In this document: in pieces, positions 1-7,953 of the stretch
Layout: each line of letters begins with the position of its first letter
Numbering within the stretch: the stretch's first letter is position 1
Origin: JBEKYD01 sp049509915
GTDB taxonomy: Bacteria; Acidobacteriota; Terriglobia; Bryobacterales; Bryobacteraceae
Direction of reading: 5' to 3'
Assembly (NCBI GenBank): GCA_049509915.1
Contig: JBEKZL010000207.1
Coordinates: 1 to 26,186, forward strand
DNA: 26,186 nucleotides
Notes under the pieces: model-generated
The model's database searches: none
What the model was told of the DNA's origin: nothing
What the model saw: only the letters and a program-made list of their open reading frames with translations
Translations under genes and position numbers: made by a program

Positions 1-9
1 GGCAATTCG

Positions 10-2007
10 TTGTCTTATCTTTGGCAGGTCGCCGGCAAACCGCTTGCAGTCAGCCTGGCGTTGGATCTCATCGACCGTTTGGAACGGGAAATCGTGGAGA
101 ACTTCCGCTCGCTGACTTCGCGAGGTTCGGAAACCGGCGGGCTGCTGTTGGGGCACATCGGTTCGGGCGCCGTGGCCGGCGTGCCGACGATCGTGTCGGT
201 CGACGACTACGAGACCATCCCGTGCGACTACAGCCGGGGGCCGCTCTATCGCCTGTCCGATGCCGACCAGGGGCGCTTCGAACGCGCCATCGAACAACAC
301 CTGGCGAGCGGTGCAGGCGTGGTGGGTTTCTTCCGCGGCCACACCCGCAAAGGGATCTCGCTCGACGCCGACGATCTGGCTTTCATCGAGACACGCTTCG
401 CCCGTCCGAGCGACATCGTGCTGCTGGTGCGCCCGTTCGCCACCAAGGCCAGCGTGGGCGGCATCTTCATATGGGAAGACGGGCGCATGCAGGCCGACGC
501 CAGTCACCTGGAGTTTCCCTTCCGTTCCGCGCAGCTGGCGGAATCCGCCAGGATTCTGGAAACGCCGCGGATCGCCGCACCCATGCCGCCTCCGGCAGCC
601 GCGCTGGCGCCGGTAGCGAAACCCGCCGCGCGCGCCCAAATCGTGCCCATCGCCACGCGGCGGGAATTTACCGTGCCGGCGGTGGTCCCCGCCAGTCCGG
701 AGCCCCCCAAGCCGGAGCCGCCCGCACCTGTTTCGGCCAAGCCGGCCGAGGGCAAGACTCCGGAGGCCAAAATCGTTCCGCCAAAACCCGCCGAAGCCAA
801 GCCCCCGGTTGAACTGGAAATCCCCCCGGCCGAGGCCGAGGCCCGGCCGGCAACGCCCGCTGAAAGCGCCGCTCCGAAACCGGAGCCCGAGCCAGCCAAG
901 CCCGCCGAAGCGGTGCCCGCCGCCAAGCCCTCGGTCACGTTCTTGGCCGAAACCGAGCCTGCCTCCTCGCGGAGCCCGCTCCCGTTGGTACTTTCCGCAG
1001 CGAGCGCCGTGGTGCTGGGATTCGCCTTGTTCGTCTATCCCGGCTTCCTGACTCACTCGCGCCGGCCATCGGTACCGCAGAGCGGCTCGACCCAGATCCT
1101 GCGGGTGGAACGCACCGGCACGGACCTGTTGCTCACCTGGAATCGGGACTCGGAAGCGATCCGCAACGCCACCCACGCCGTACTGACGATCAACGATGGC
1201 GACCGCCAGGAGAATTACAGCATGGATCCCAGCCAGTTAAGCAGCGGCAGCATCGTCTATTCGCCCATCAGCGCCGATACCAGTTTCCGGATGGAGCTGA
1301 CCGAGCGGGATCAGACCAAGACCACCACGGAATCGGTGCGTGTGCTGCGCACGCGGCCTTCTCCCATGGACGCCGCCAACCCGCCCGCGGCGCAGAAAGC
1401 GGTGGCGCCGGCCGCCGTCCCCCCCACGCCTGGCGCCACGGAAGTTCCACCGGCCAGCCCGGCCGCTTCCAGTCCGACCGACCCGTCGATTCCAGAGCCG
1501 CAACCCACCGTTCCACCTACTCCGGCCAAGAAATTCGACGCGTCCTCTTTGGTGACCCGGCTGCGTCCGGCACGCGAGTCCGATGTCCCGGATGCCCCGG
1601 CGATCAATGCTCCCGCCGCCGGCATTCCCGGCGCCGGCCTCAGCGCCGCGGCTCCCGCGCCTTTCCCCGCTTCTTCGACGCCGCCCCGTCCCGATCCCCC
1701 GGCGGCGTCTTCCACGGCTGTCTCAAACCAGACCGGCGGACAGATCCGGGAAGCCATGGTGGTCTATAAGAAGGCCCCCGAGTACCCCCAAATCGCTCGT
1801 CAGATGGGCGCCAAAGGCGAAGTGGTTTTGACCGCCACAGTGGGAATCGATGGCAGGGTGAAAAGCGTGAAAGTCGTTCAGGGGCACCCGCTGCTGGTGC
1901 AGGCCGCTACCGACGCGGTGATGCAGTGGGTTTACCGTCCGACTTTGCTCAACGGCCAGGCCGTGCAAAACGAAGTGCGGATCACCCTCAATTTCGAAGG
2001 CCGGTAG
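10..2007 (+). CDS. TonB C-terminal domain protein with degenerate JAB/MPN-like N-terminus
   Basis: Residues 1-165 resemble a JAB/MPN (JAMM) fold: a Glu at 41 in SETGGLLLGH and a later GHTRKGISLDADDL segment (110-123) sit where JAMM proteins have the catalytic Glu and the HxH...S..D loop. The second His is Arg here, so metallopeptidase activity is doubtful. A Pro/Ala/Lys/Glu-rich linker follows, then one membrane span near 325-348, a fibronectin-III-like segment (about 360-446), a second Pro/Ala-rich linker and a TonB C-terminal domain (about 584-665, with APEYPQIARQMGAKGEV and WVYRPTLLNG). Such proteins normally span the inner membrane and contact outer-membrane receptors. No ExbB/ExbD is adjacent. 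The first start is a TTG at 10, but the frame is open to base 1 and no ribosome site can be judged, so the gene may begin outside the window. The TonB domain is certain; the JAB assignment is inferred. Confidence 0.85.
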   Translation: MSYLWQVAGKPLAVSLALDLIDRLEREIVENFRSLTSRGSETGGLLLGHIGSGAVAGVPTIVSVDDYETIPCDYSRGPLYRLSDADQGRFERAIEQHLASGAGVVGFFRGHTRKGISLDADDLAFIETRFARPSDIVLLVRPFATKASVGGIFIWEDGRMQADASHLEFPFRSAQLAESARILETPRIAAPMPPPAAALAPVAKPAARAQIVPIATRREFTVPAVVPASPEPPKPEPPAPVSAKPAEGKTPEAKIVPPKPAEAKPPVELEIPPAEAEARPATPAESAAPKPEPEPAKPAEAVPAAKPSVTFLAETEPASSRSPLPLVLSAASAVVLGFALFVYPGFLTHSRRPSVPQSGSTQILRVERTGTDLLLTWNRDSEAIRNATHAVLTINDGDRQENYSMDPSQLSSGSIVYSPISADTSFRMELTERDQTKTTTESVRVLRTRPSPMDAANPPAAQKAVAPAAVPPTPGATEVPPASPAASSPTDPSIPEPQPTVPPTPAKKFDASSLVTRLRPARESDVPDAPAINAPAAGIPGAGLSAAAPAPFPASSTPPRPDPPAASSTAVSNQTGGQIREAMVVYKKAPEYPQIARQMGAKGEVVLTATVGIDGRVKSVKVVQGHPLLVQAATDAVMQWVYRPTLLNGQAVQNEVRITLNFEGR

Positions 2008-2076
2008 AACCGCGGCGGCCGGGTGATACGCCAATTCCGGCGGCAATCTCAATGGAACACCCGGAAGCCAAAGAGA

Positions 2077-2096
2077 ACGATTCTTCCGGGAATCGT
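2077..2096 (+). terminator. Hairpin downstream of the TonB-type gene
   Basis: A 7-bp perfect stem (ACGATTC/GAATCGT) with a 6-nt loop lies about 70 bp after the TonB-type stop codon. No T-run follows, so an intrinsic terminator is only possible. The rest of 2008-2293 shows no gene or other clear signal before the ribosome site of the next gene. Confidence 0.25.
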
Positions 2097-2293
2097 CGCA
2101 CGTACACTGTTGTCGAAGACGATACAAACATGTGTTCCAGGTCTCTTAATACTTTTACTCGGGAATACCTGTCGCGTTTGAAGCGATTCCGAGCCCGGAC
2201 CGTCAACGGAGCGATGCCCGTAACTACGTTGGCGAAGTTGCCAAGTCGCGCGCCGAGTTTAATCAAGTTACCTGAGAGCGGAGGAAATATTGA

Positions 2294-3688
2294 ATGCCGT
2301 TTGAAGATCCGATGAACAAATACCAAAAGCGGTACCGCGGCGACAGTGATGACGTGATTTCTTTCGAGTCCTGGAAACAGTTGACATCCAAAGGATTCTT
2401 CTCGCCGCGCAGTTCCCAGCTACGGGCCGTGGACGCGGCTCTCGAGGCCTATCACAAGTCGCCGAACGAGAAAACGAAGAACTCGATCGGATTGGCGCTC
2501 AAGTCCTGGATCGAGAAGGAAATCCGGGAAAAACGCCCGACTTGGCAAAACAACCCGCGAAATCGCAAACCGGACCCCCAGTCGAGCGGCCCCATCACCA
2601 CGCTCTACAAGCAGGTGTGCGATCCGGCCAGCGCGCCCACGCCGGCGCAGCTCGGCGCGGAATGGCAGCTGCAGTACAAACTCCAACACGGGCCCCTCGA
2701 TCTGTTTCGGAACAAGACGCTCGATTGGCGCCAGGGCTTTTTCCAAAAGCTCGGCAATCAAAAATGGGGCTTGCCCCTGAATGGAGCGTCCGCCGCGTAC
2801 AATACCTACAACTTAACGGCAAACTCGGGATCGGGTTCCGGCCAGGCGAACATCATCGCGCAAAAGATCGTCGATGCCATCGTACCGCCGGGCCAGTTAC
2901 AGGATGAAGTCCTGTTCTTAGTGGGGCTGGCCGTGCCCAACTTCATGGCAAAGCTGGTGGCATCCATGGTTCCGTTCGTGGGCGTAATCACGGCCGGCGG
3001 CTCCGTGCTCTTGGACTTGAAGAGCTCTATTCAGGCCGAGTATCAACTCGAAACCAACCGGACGCATGCCGAGCGGGCGCTCAACTTCGGAGTCCCCGCG
3101 GCCGCCATGCAAGCTGTCGTTCGGGCTCTCGAGCGCGAGCGCAACGCCGAAGCATTTTCTCTCTCCGTCAGCCTGGGTGCGTTCGGAGCCAAACTCGCTG
3201 GCTTATTGGCGGACGGCGGCACGGCGACCACCGCCGCCGTCGGCCTGGCCGCCAGCGTCCTCAAACTCACCAATATCGTTCGCATCGTCTATCGGGACGT
3301 GCGGGAGAGGAAAGCCGGCAACGATCTGATGACGCGCTCACTGAAGATCTCCGCGTTCGAGACGTGCCCGATCATCGGCGCTTATTATGTCTGTTGTGCC
3401 GAGGACGCCTCGCTACTGAACGAAATTCTGCAGCGCGGCGGGTCGCCCCTGGACAACCTCGCGGAGGCGCGCTTCAACCTGCAAAAGCATGTTAAGCCAT
3501 TGCAGGACCAGGCACGGCGCATAATTCAAGCGCATCGCTTCGTGATACCGGATTTGGAAGCTCGCGTACTCGCACGAACCAATGAGGACGCCGACCTGGG
3601 AACAGTGGTTTCCGGCTGGACGAAAATGGCGGCAGCGTCGCGGCCTCCCGTCTTGCGCCAGAATGCCATGGCGAATCCCCGGCATTAG
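2294..3688 (+). CDS. Unrecognised 464-residue protein with hydrophobic core, effector/toxin-like N-terminus
   Basis: I cannot assign a family. The ATG at 2294 has a strong GGAGG at 2280-2284, so the start is well supported. Residues 20-105 are polar and follow a pattern I associate with N-terminal regions of some secreted effectors and polymorphic toxins: RSSQLRAVDAALEAYH, a helix ending in a Trp, then WQNNPRNRK and a GPITTLYKQV-like end. A Gly/Ser-rich stretch follows near 175-182. Residues about 205-245 and 290-335 are rich in Ala, Gly, Val and Leu and could insert in membranes. The C-terminal third is helical and charged, with a Cys-containing patch (YYVCCAED). There is no signal peptide. 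The gene stands alone: no secretion gene or obvious immunity gene is adjacent. A pore-forming or injected protein is a guess from composition only. Confidence 0.7.
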   Translation: MPFEDPMNKYQKRYRGDSDDVISFESWKQLTSKGFFSPRSSQLRAVDAALEAYHKSPNEKTKNSIGLALKSWIEKEIREKRPTWQNNPRNRKPDPQSSGPITTLYKQVCDPASAPTPAQLGAEWQLQYKLQHGPLDLFRNKTLDWRQGFFQKLGNQKWGLPLNGASAAYNTYNLTANSGSGSGQANIIAQKIVDAIVPPGQLQDEVLFLVGLAVPNFMAKLVASMVPFVGVITAGGSVLLDLKSSIQAEYQLETNRTHAERALNFGVPAAAMQAVVRALERERNAEAFSLSVSLGAFGAKLAGLLADGGTATTAAVGLAASVLKLTNIVRIVYRDVRERKAGNDLMTRSLKISAFETCPIIGAYYVCCAEDASLLNEILQRGGSPLDNLAEARFNLQKHVKPLQDQARRIIQAHRFVIPDLEARVLARTNEDADLGTVVSGWTKMAAASRPPVLRQNAMANPRH

Positions 3689-3698
3689 GCCGGGGATT
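3674..3698 (+). terminator. Strong hairpin over the stop codon
   Basis: A perfect 10-bp stem, AATCCCCGGC (3674-3683) with GCCGGGGATT (3689-3698), encloses the TAG stop at 3686-3688 in its 5-nt loop. The flanking TGGC/GCCA extends pairing past one bulged G. There is no T-tract. A second GC-rich hairpin follows at once (GGCGCAC/GTGCGCC, 3717-3735). Together they probably serve as terminator or 3' stabiliser in the gap between convergent genes. Confidence 0.45.
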
Positions 3699-3736
3699 GC
3701 CATGCTACTCCCGGTCGGCGCACGGCCTGTGCGCCA

Positions 3737-3829
3737 GTGGGTGGACCTACGGACCCGCTAAAGTCAGGCACTTGCCACCGCTGGGCAAGCCGGCCGGGGG
3801 GCTGTTTGCGGACCACGGGGTCCGCCCAC
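3737..3829. repeat. Imperfect inverted-repeat element between convergent genes
   Basis: The left arm (3737-3758, GTGGGTGGACC...) and right arm (3808-3829, ...GGGGTCCGCCCAC) pair imperfectly, with about 15 of 22 positions matching. The element resembles the better-preserved inverted-repeat element at 10263-10371 in its outer GTGGG-GGAC core. It occupies the gap between the 464-residue gene and the transporter gene, which end towards each other. Confidence 0.35.
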
Positions 3830-3835
3830 ACCGCG

Positions 3836-5173
3836 CTATCGAATCCAGGCATTCGCCGCCAGCACGATGCCCAGGCCCACGAACGAGGCCAGCACCTTCA
3901 TCGCCGTCCAGGAACGCAGCGTTTGCGGCACCGTCATCCCGAAGTACTGGTTCACCAGCCAGAAGCCGGAGTCGTTGACGTGCGAAAAGCCGGAGCCGCC
4001 GCAGGCCAGAGCCAGCATGATCGCGTCCGGGCTGTAGCCGGGCAGGCCCTTGACGATGGGCGCCACGATCCCCGCCGCGGTAATGATCGCTACCGTGGCC
4101 GATCCCTGCGCAATTCGCATGGCCATGGCGATCAGAAACACCACCAGCAGTGGCGAAATCGAACTCGTGGCGAGCAACTTGCCCGCCACCGCGCCCACTC
4201 CCGAATCCACGATCACCTGCTTGAACGCCCCGCCCGCGCCCATGATCACCAATAGCGACCCCATCGGTGCCAGCGACTCGGTGGCCATGCGCGCCGCCCG
4301 TTCCAGGCTCAGCCCGCGGCGTATGCCGAAGTAGTACAGCGCCAGCAGCGTCGCAATGGTCAGGGCCGTGAACGGGTGCCCCAGAAACACCGCTACGCCG
4401 CGAAACGGCACTTGATGCAAACCTGCCACCGTGGCGCTGAAGATCAATAGCACCGGCAGCAGGAGCAACAGCACCACCATGCCCACCGCCGGCGGTTGAC
4501 CCTCGCTCTCGGAGGTCTCGGCGGCTTCCACCGCGGCCGGCAAGGGCACGTACATGCGCCTGGCGATCCAGCCGCCATAGACGATGCCCGAAATCACCGC
4601 CAGCGGAATCGACAGCGCGATGCCGTACAGGATGGAGCGCCCCAGGTCTGCGCCCAGCAGTTGGGCCGCGGCCGCGGGCGCCGGATGCGGCGGCACCAGG
4701 GAATGCGTGATGGTCAGCGCGCCAGCCATGGGCAATCCGTAAAACAGCAGCGAACGCTTGGTCTCACGCGAGAGATTGAACACCAGCGGGGCCATGATGA
4801 CGAACCCCACCTCGAAGAAGATCGGCAGCCCCACCAGCAGCGCCGCCACCAGCATGGCCCAGGCCGCCCGCTCCTTGCCGAATTTCTCCAGCAGCCAGTC
4901 CGCCAGTGCGCGGCCGCCGCCCGAATACTCCAGGTACCGGCCGATCATCGCTCCCAGCCCCACCACCACGGCCACGAAGCCCAACGCGTCGCCAAAACCG
5001 AATTGAATCGATTTCAGCAGCTTGTCAGGCGGCATCCCCGCCGCCACGCCCAGCGCCATGCTGGCTATCAGCAGGGCCAGAAAGGCGTGCAATTTCAAAA
5101 GCAGAATCAGGGCCAGCAGCAGTCCGATGGAGAGAACCGTGACCAGAATAAGCGAGGCGCTGTGCGCGGGCAT
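3836..5173 (-). CDS. GntP-family gluconate/organic acid:H+ symporter
   Basis: A 445-residue, highly hydrophobic protein of the normal length for the gluconate permease (GntP/GntT) family. It has about a dozen predicted spans and family-typical segments: GLPIFFEVGFVIMAPL, ITHSLVPPHPAPAAAA, the RIAQGSATVAIITAAG region and GGSGFSHVNDSGFW near the C-terminus. The family carries gluconate or related sugar acids and hydroxy acids inward with protons; the substrate here cannot be read from sequence. I chose the ATG at 5173, which begins MPAHSASLILV just before the first span. A GTG at 5233 would add 20 polar residues and overlap the preceding hydrolase gene by 17 bp. It is the last gene of the queC-queE-hydrolase run, with 43 bp to the upstream stop. 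No sugar-acid catabolic enzyme is nearby. Confidence 0.92.
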   Translation of the reverse strand: MPAHSASLILVTVLSIGLLLALILLLKLHAFLALLIASMALGVAAGMPPDKLLKSIQFGFGDALGFVAVVVGLGAMIGRYLEYSGGGRALADWLLEKFGKERAAWAMLVAALLVGLPIFFEVGFVIMAPLVFNLSRETKRSLLFYGLPMAGALTITHSLVPPHPAPAAAAQLLGADLGRSILYGIALSIPLAVISGIVYGGWIARRMYVPLPAAVEAAETSESEGQPPAVGMVVLLLLLPVLLIFSATVAGLHQVPFRGVAVFLGHPFTALTIATLLALYYFGIRRGLSLERAARMATESLAPMGSLLVIMGAGGAFKQVIVDSGVGAVAGKLLATSSISPLLVVFLIAMAMRIAQGSATVAIITAAGIVAPIVKGLPGYSPDAIMLALACGGSGFSHVNDSGFWLVNQYFGMTVPQTLRSWTAMKVLASFVGLGIVLAANAWIR

Positions 5174-5216
5174 GAAGCGGCTATTGTACCGCCAGGGCGG
5201 CAGGTCTCCCGGCCTG

Positions 5217-6179
5217 TCATTCTTGCTCCCCACAGATCAGCTTCGCCACGTGTGCCGCCGCCGCGCTGGCCAGACCGCTCAACGTGTACCCGCCCTCCAG
5301 AATGCTCACCAGCCTTCCGCCGGCATATTCATCGGCCATCGCCATGGCGGCGCCGGTGAGGTCGGCAAAATCCTCGTCGGTCAAAGTGAACCGCCCCAGC
5401 AGGTCGCCTTCGCGCGAATCGAATCCGGCCGAGAGCAGCACCAGTTCGGGCCGGAACTTCCGCATCTCCTCCGCCAGCGGACCCGCCACCGCGCCCAAAA
5501 TCTCGGCCCGCCCGCTTCCGGCCGGCAGCGGGAAGTTGAGCGTAGTTCCCCGCCCCGCGCCGATGCCGGTTTCGTCCGCCCGCCCCGTGCCCGGATAGAG
5601 CGGCCATTGGTGCGTGCTGCAGAAGAAGACGCTCCCGTCGCTGTAGAAAATGTCCTGGGTCCCATTGCCGTGATGCACGTCCCAATCGAGAATCAGGACC
5701 CGCTCCAATCCGTGTCGCCGCTGCGCGTGACGCGCCGCCAGCGCAATGTTGTTGTAGATGCAGAAGCCCATGCCGCGGCTCCTGCCGGCATGATGGCCGG
5801 GCGGGCGCACAGCGCAGAAGGCGTTTCCGAGTTCGCCGGCGCACACCGCGTCCACCGCGTTCAGCACCCCGCCCACCGCCGCCGCGGCCACGCGCTCCGA
5901 TTCGCACGTCACGTCCGTATCGCCCGTGCTCAGGTAGCTCGCCTCGCCCTCCACGTCGCGACGCACCAGCGCCATGTATTCACGGCTGTGGCAGAGCTCC
6001 AGCTCGTCGTCACTGGCGGCCCGTGCCGGAATCGGCGCCAGGCGCGAGAGCAGCCCGGTCGCCCGCAAACCTTCCACGACGGCATCGAATCGCTCCGGCC
6101 GCTCGGGATGTTTCCGGCCTTTGAGGTGCTCGCGAAATAGCGGATCGGCCAAGAGGCCAGTAATCTTCGCTCTGGGCAA
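5217..6179 (-). CDS. Histone deacetylase-family (class II/AcuC-like) zinc deacetylase
   Basis: A 320-residue arginase/deacetylase-fold enzyme with every expected motif: RPPGHH (125-130), DWDVHHGNGTQ (165-175, zinc ligands Asp167 and His169), YPGTG (195-199), SAGFD with zinc ligand Asp254, and LEGGY with the catalytic Tyr at 298. Bacterial members remove acetyl groups from lysines, polyamines or other amides; which applies here is open. The start is a TTG at 6179. No ATG or GTG lies between it and the in-frame TAA that ends queE four codons upstream, so translation probably couples to queE. The gene sits between the queuosine genes and a GntP transporter. A link to either is not established. 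The complete motif set argues for an active enzyme. Confidence 0.93.
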   Translation of the reverse strand: MPRAKITGLLADPLFREHLKGRKHPERPERFDAVVEGLRATGLLSRLAPIPARAASDDELELCHSREYMALVRRDVEGEASYLSTGDTDVTCESERVAAAAVGGVLNAVDAVCAGELGNAFCAVRPPGHHAGRSRGMGFCIYNNIALAARHAQRRHGLERVLILDWDVHHGNGTQDIFYSDGSVFFCSTHQWPLYPGTGRADETGIGAGRGTTLNFPLPAGSGRAEILGAVAGPLAEEMRKFRPELVLLSAGFDSREGDLLGRFTLTDEDFADLTGAAMAMADEYAGGRLVSILEGGYTLSGLASAAAAHVAKLICGEQE

Positions 6180-6188
6180 GCTTGTATT

Positions 6189-6860
6189 TTACACGCCGCG
6201 GCGATTGCCCCAAAGCTCCACGTGCAGGCGCGGGCTGAAACGCAGGCTCTCGCGCTTGCAGATTTCGGCCAGCCATTGGCCTCGCTCGCGCAGCACGGCC
6301 GGGTCGGTGCCCTCCGGCATCAGCAGCACGCGCGACCGGTCGGCGCCCAGACCCTCCACCAGCAGCCCGACTTCTTCCAGGTCGCTGGGCCGCGCGATCA
6401 CAAATTTCAGTTGATACTCGTAGCGGCCCATCAGCTCCCGCAGGCGCTCGGGTTGAATGCGCGTGCGGTTGTGGCGCGCCGCGAAAGCGTGATCGGGCGC
6501 CGAGTTGGATAATTTGGGGCTGATGCTCATCAGGTCGCAACTCACCGGTTGAAACGCCGTTCCGGCAGTCTCGATGGTAATGTGCAGCCCGGCCGCGCGC
6601 AGCCGTTCGGTGAGCGGCACAATCTCCGGCGCGATCATCGGTTCACCTCCGGTCACCACCACGTGCCGGGCGGGATGCGCGGCTACTTCCTCGACGATCC
6701 GGTCCAAGCTGAAATCGTCTCCTTCCGCCTTCCAGGAAGTATAAGGCGTATCGCACCACCCGCAGCGCAGATTGCAGCCGCTGGTGCGCACAAATACCGA
6801 GGGCACGCCGATTAGCACGCCTTCTCCCTGCAGCGAATAGAACAGCTCAGCGATCTTCAA
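6189..6860 (-). CDS. queE: 7-carboxy-7-deazaguanine synthase QueE (radical SAM)
   Basis: QueE converts 6-carboxy-5,6,7,8-tetrahydropterin to 7-carboxy-7-deazaguanine in preQ0/queuosine synthesis. The N-terminus has the family signature FYSLQGEG followed by SGCNLRCGWCDTPY, whose Cys29, Cys33 and Cys36 form the CX3CX2C [4Fe-4S] site. VVTGGEP (the SAM-binding GGE motif) and IETAGT follow. At 223 residues it matches the family. I chose a TTG at 6860 because it begins LKIAELFYSLQGEG as in homologues, overlaps the end of queC by 14 bp and has a purine-rich AGAGGCGGGAA just upstream. The longer frame to 6995 lies inside queC and has an Arg-rich unrelated N-terminus. Overlap with queC implies translational coupling. 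Confidence 0.95.
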   Translation of the reverse strand: MKIAELFYSLQGEGVLIGVPSVFVRTSGCNLRCGWCDTPYTSWKAEGDDFSLDRIVEEVAAHPARHVVVTGGEPMIAPEIVPLTERLRAAGLHITIETAGTAFQPVSCDLMSISPKLSNSAPDHAFAARHNRTRIQPERLRELMGRYEYQLKFVIARPSDLEEVGLLVEGLGADRSRVLLMPEGTDPAVLRERGQWLAEICKRESLRFSPRLHVELWGNRRGV

Positions 6861-7530
6861 TTCCCGCCTCTTCGAACCCCTTGCGCCGCAACAGGCAGGC
6901 GTCGCAGGCGCCGCAGGGCTGGCCCGCCGCGCCCGGGTCGTAGCAACTATGGGTGAGCGCAAACGGGACCTGGAGCGCCTGCGCCAGCTTGACAATCCCG
7001 GCTTTGCTCAGCTCGATCAGGGGGACGTGAATGCGGACCCGGGTACGCCCTTCCACGCCCGCCTTCGTGGCCAGGTTGGCCATGCGCTGGTAGGCTTCAA
7101 TGTACTCCGGACGGCAATCCGGATAACCCGAATAATCGAGTGCATTCACGCCGATAAAAATGTCCGAAGCCTCGAGCACTTCCGCCCAAGCCAGGGCGAA
7201 GGAAAGAAAGATGGTGTTACGCGCGGGCACGTAGGTAATCGGGATCCCGGCGCTCATTTCCATCTCGGAGCGCGCCTTCGGGACAGCGATGGAATCGGTA
7301 AGAGCCGAGCCGCCAAACGCATCCAGTCCAATTTTCGCCACCATGTGCCGGGCAACCCCGAAATGCGCCGCCACGCGCGCTGCCGCATCCAGCTCGTATC
7401 GGTGCCGCTGCCCGTAATCGAAGGAAAGCGCATAGCAGGCGTAGCCGTCGCGCAGGGCCAGTGCCAGACAGGTGGTCGAGTCCAATCCGCCGCTCAGCAG
7501 GCACACGGCTGATTTTGGGGGGGTGAGCAT
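6847..7530 (-). CDS. queC: 7-cyano-7-deazaguanine synthase QueC
   Basis: QueC uses ATP and ammonia to turn 7-carboxy-7-deazaguanine into preQ0. The protein shows the PP-loop SGGLDSTTC near the N-terminus, the FDYGQRHRYEL segment, YVPARNTIFLS, GVNALDYSGYPDCRPEY and a C-terminal zinc site (HSCYD...QPCGACDACLLRRKGF). With the ATG at 7530 it has 227 residues, normal for QueC. An ATG at 7548 and a TTG at 7575 would add 6 or 15 residues and show no better ribosome site. A short inverted repeat, GGTAGATCTTCTACC (7532-7546), lies immediately before the chosen start and could affect initiation. No queD or queF is in view. Confidence 0.95.
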   Translation of the reverse strand: MLTPPKSAVCLLSGGLDSTTCLALALRDGYACYALSFDYGQRHRYELDAAARVAAHFGVARHMVAKIGLDAFGGSALTDSIAVPKARSEMEMSAGIPITYVPARNTIFLSFALAWAEVLEASDIFIGVNALDYSGYPDCRPEYIEAYQRMANLATKAGVEGRTRVRIHVPLIELSKAGIVKLAQALQVPFALTHSCYDPGAAGQPCGACDACLLRRKGFEEAGIEDR

Positions 7531-7681
7531 CGGTAGATCTTCTACCATTATCGCGGCAGCGGAAAAATTTTCCAAGCGCGCGCCGGGAGAGCGGCGAAGA
7601 TCATGTCCGGTAGGAATTACCCGGTCCGGTGCACGGAAGGCAGCGCCTCGCCAGCGCGGCCGCCCGTGCCCGGGCTCTCAC

Positions 7682-7924
7682 TTACGGCCTTCCAGTCAGG
7701 CTGTGAGCCTTGGTGGCCTCCGGCTCTCGCAGGGTCTTTGCCCATTCATCAGCCCGTTTCTGAGCTTCCTCCTTAGCGATGCCGTAGCGTTCCTGAATGA
7801 TTCCGACAAACTTATCGCGATTCCCGGCGATCTGCTCGAAGTCGTCATCGGTCAGCTTACCCCAGTGCTCCCGCACCGAGCCGCGTGCTTGTTTCCACTT
7901 ACCAGCCATTTGGTCCCAATTCAT
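7682..7924 (-). CDS. CsbD-family stress protein
   Basis: An 80-residue hydrophilic, helical protein beginning MNWDQMAGKWKQARGSVREHWGKLTDDDF, the classic CsbD/YjbJ opening in which a WDQ..GKWKQ..G...WGKLTDD pattern is conserved. Family members are abundant cytosolic proteins induced by general stress; their molecular activity is unknown. The ATG at 7924 has a strong AAAGGAGA at 7932-7939 with a 7-nt spacer. Two palindromes lie upstream (7954-7979 and 8001-8012). It is grouped with two other stress-associated small genes on the same strand. Residues past about 60 (REPEATKAHSLTGRP) are a lineage-specific tail. Confidence 0.92.
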   Translation of the reverse strand: MNWDQMAGKWKQARGSVREHWGKLTDDDFEQIAGNRDKFVGIIQERYGIAKEEAQKRADEWAKTLREPEATKAHSLTGRP

Positions 7925-7953
7925 GTTCGTTTCTCCTTTGTATAACCTAACTG

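Noticed and set aside
246..2127. Long open frames on the opposite strand and other frames within the TonB-type gene
   Set aside because: They are shadows of a GC-rich coding region: Pro/Arg/Ala-rich, with no ribosome site or recognisable motif. The same applies to antisense frames within the sulfatase, NamZ fusion, kinase and GT-C genes.
5174..5233. GTG start at 5233 for the GntP transporter
   Set aside because: It adds 20 polar residues not typical of the family and overlaps the deacetylase gene; the ATG at 5173 directly precedes the first span.
6861..6995. Longer queE frame to 6995
   Set aside because: The extra residues are Arg/Ala-rich, lie inside queC and have no resemblance to QueE; the conserved N-terminus begins at 6860.
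7531..7681. preQ1 riboswitch upstream of queC
   Set aside because: I looked for a small pseudoknot aptamer with an A-rich tail and saw only a short GGTAGA/TCTACC repeat; there is no A-rich tail or aptamer core.
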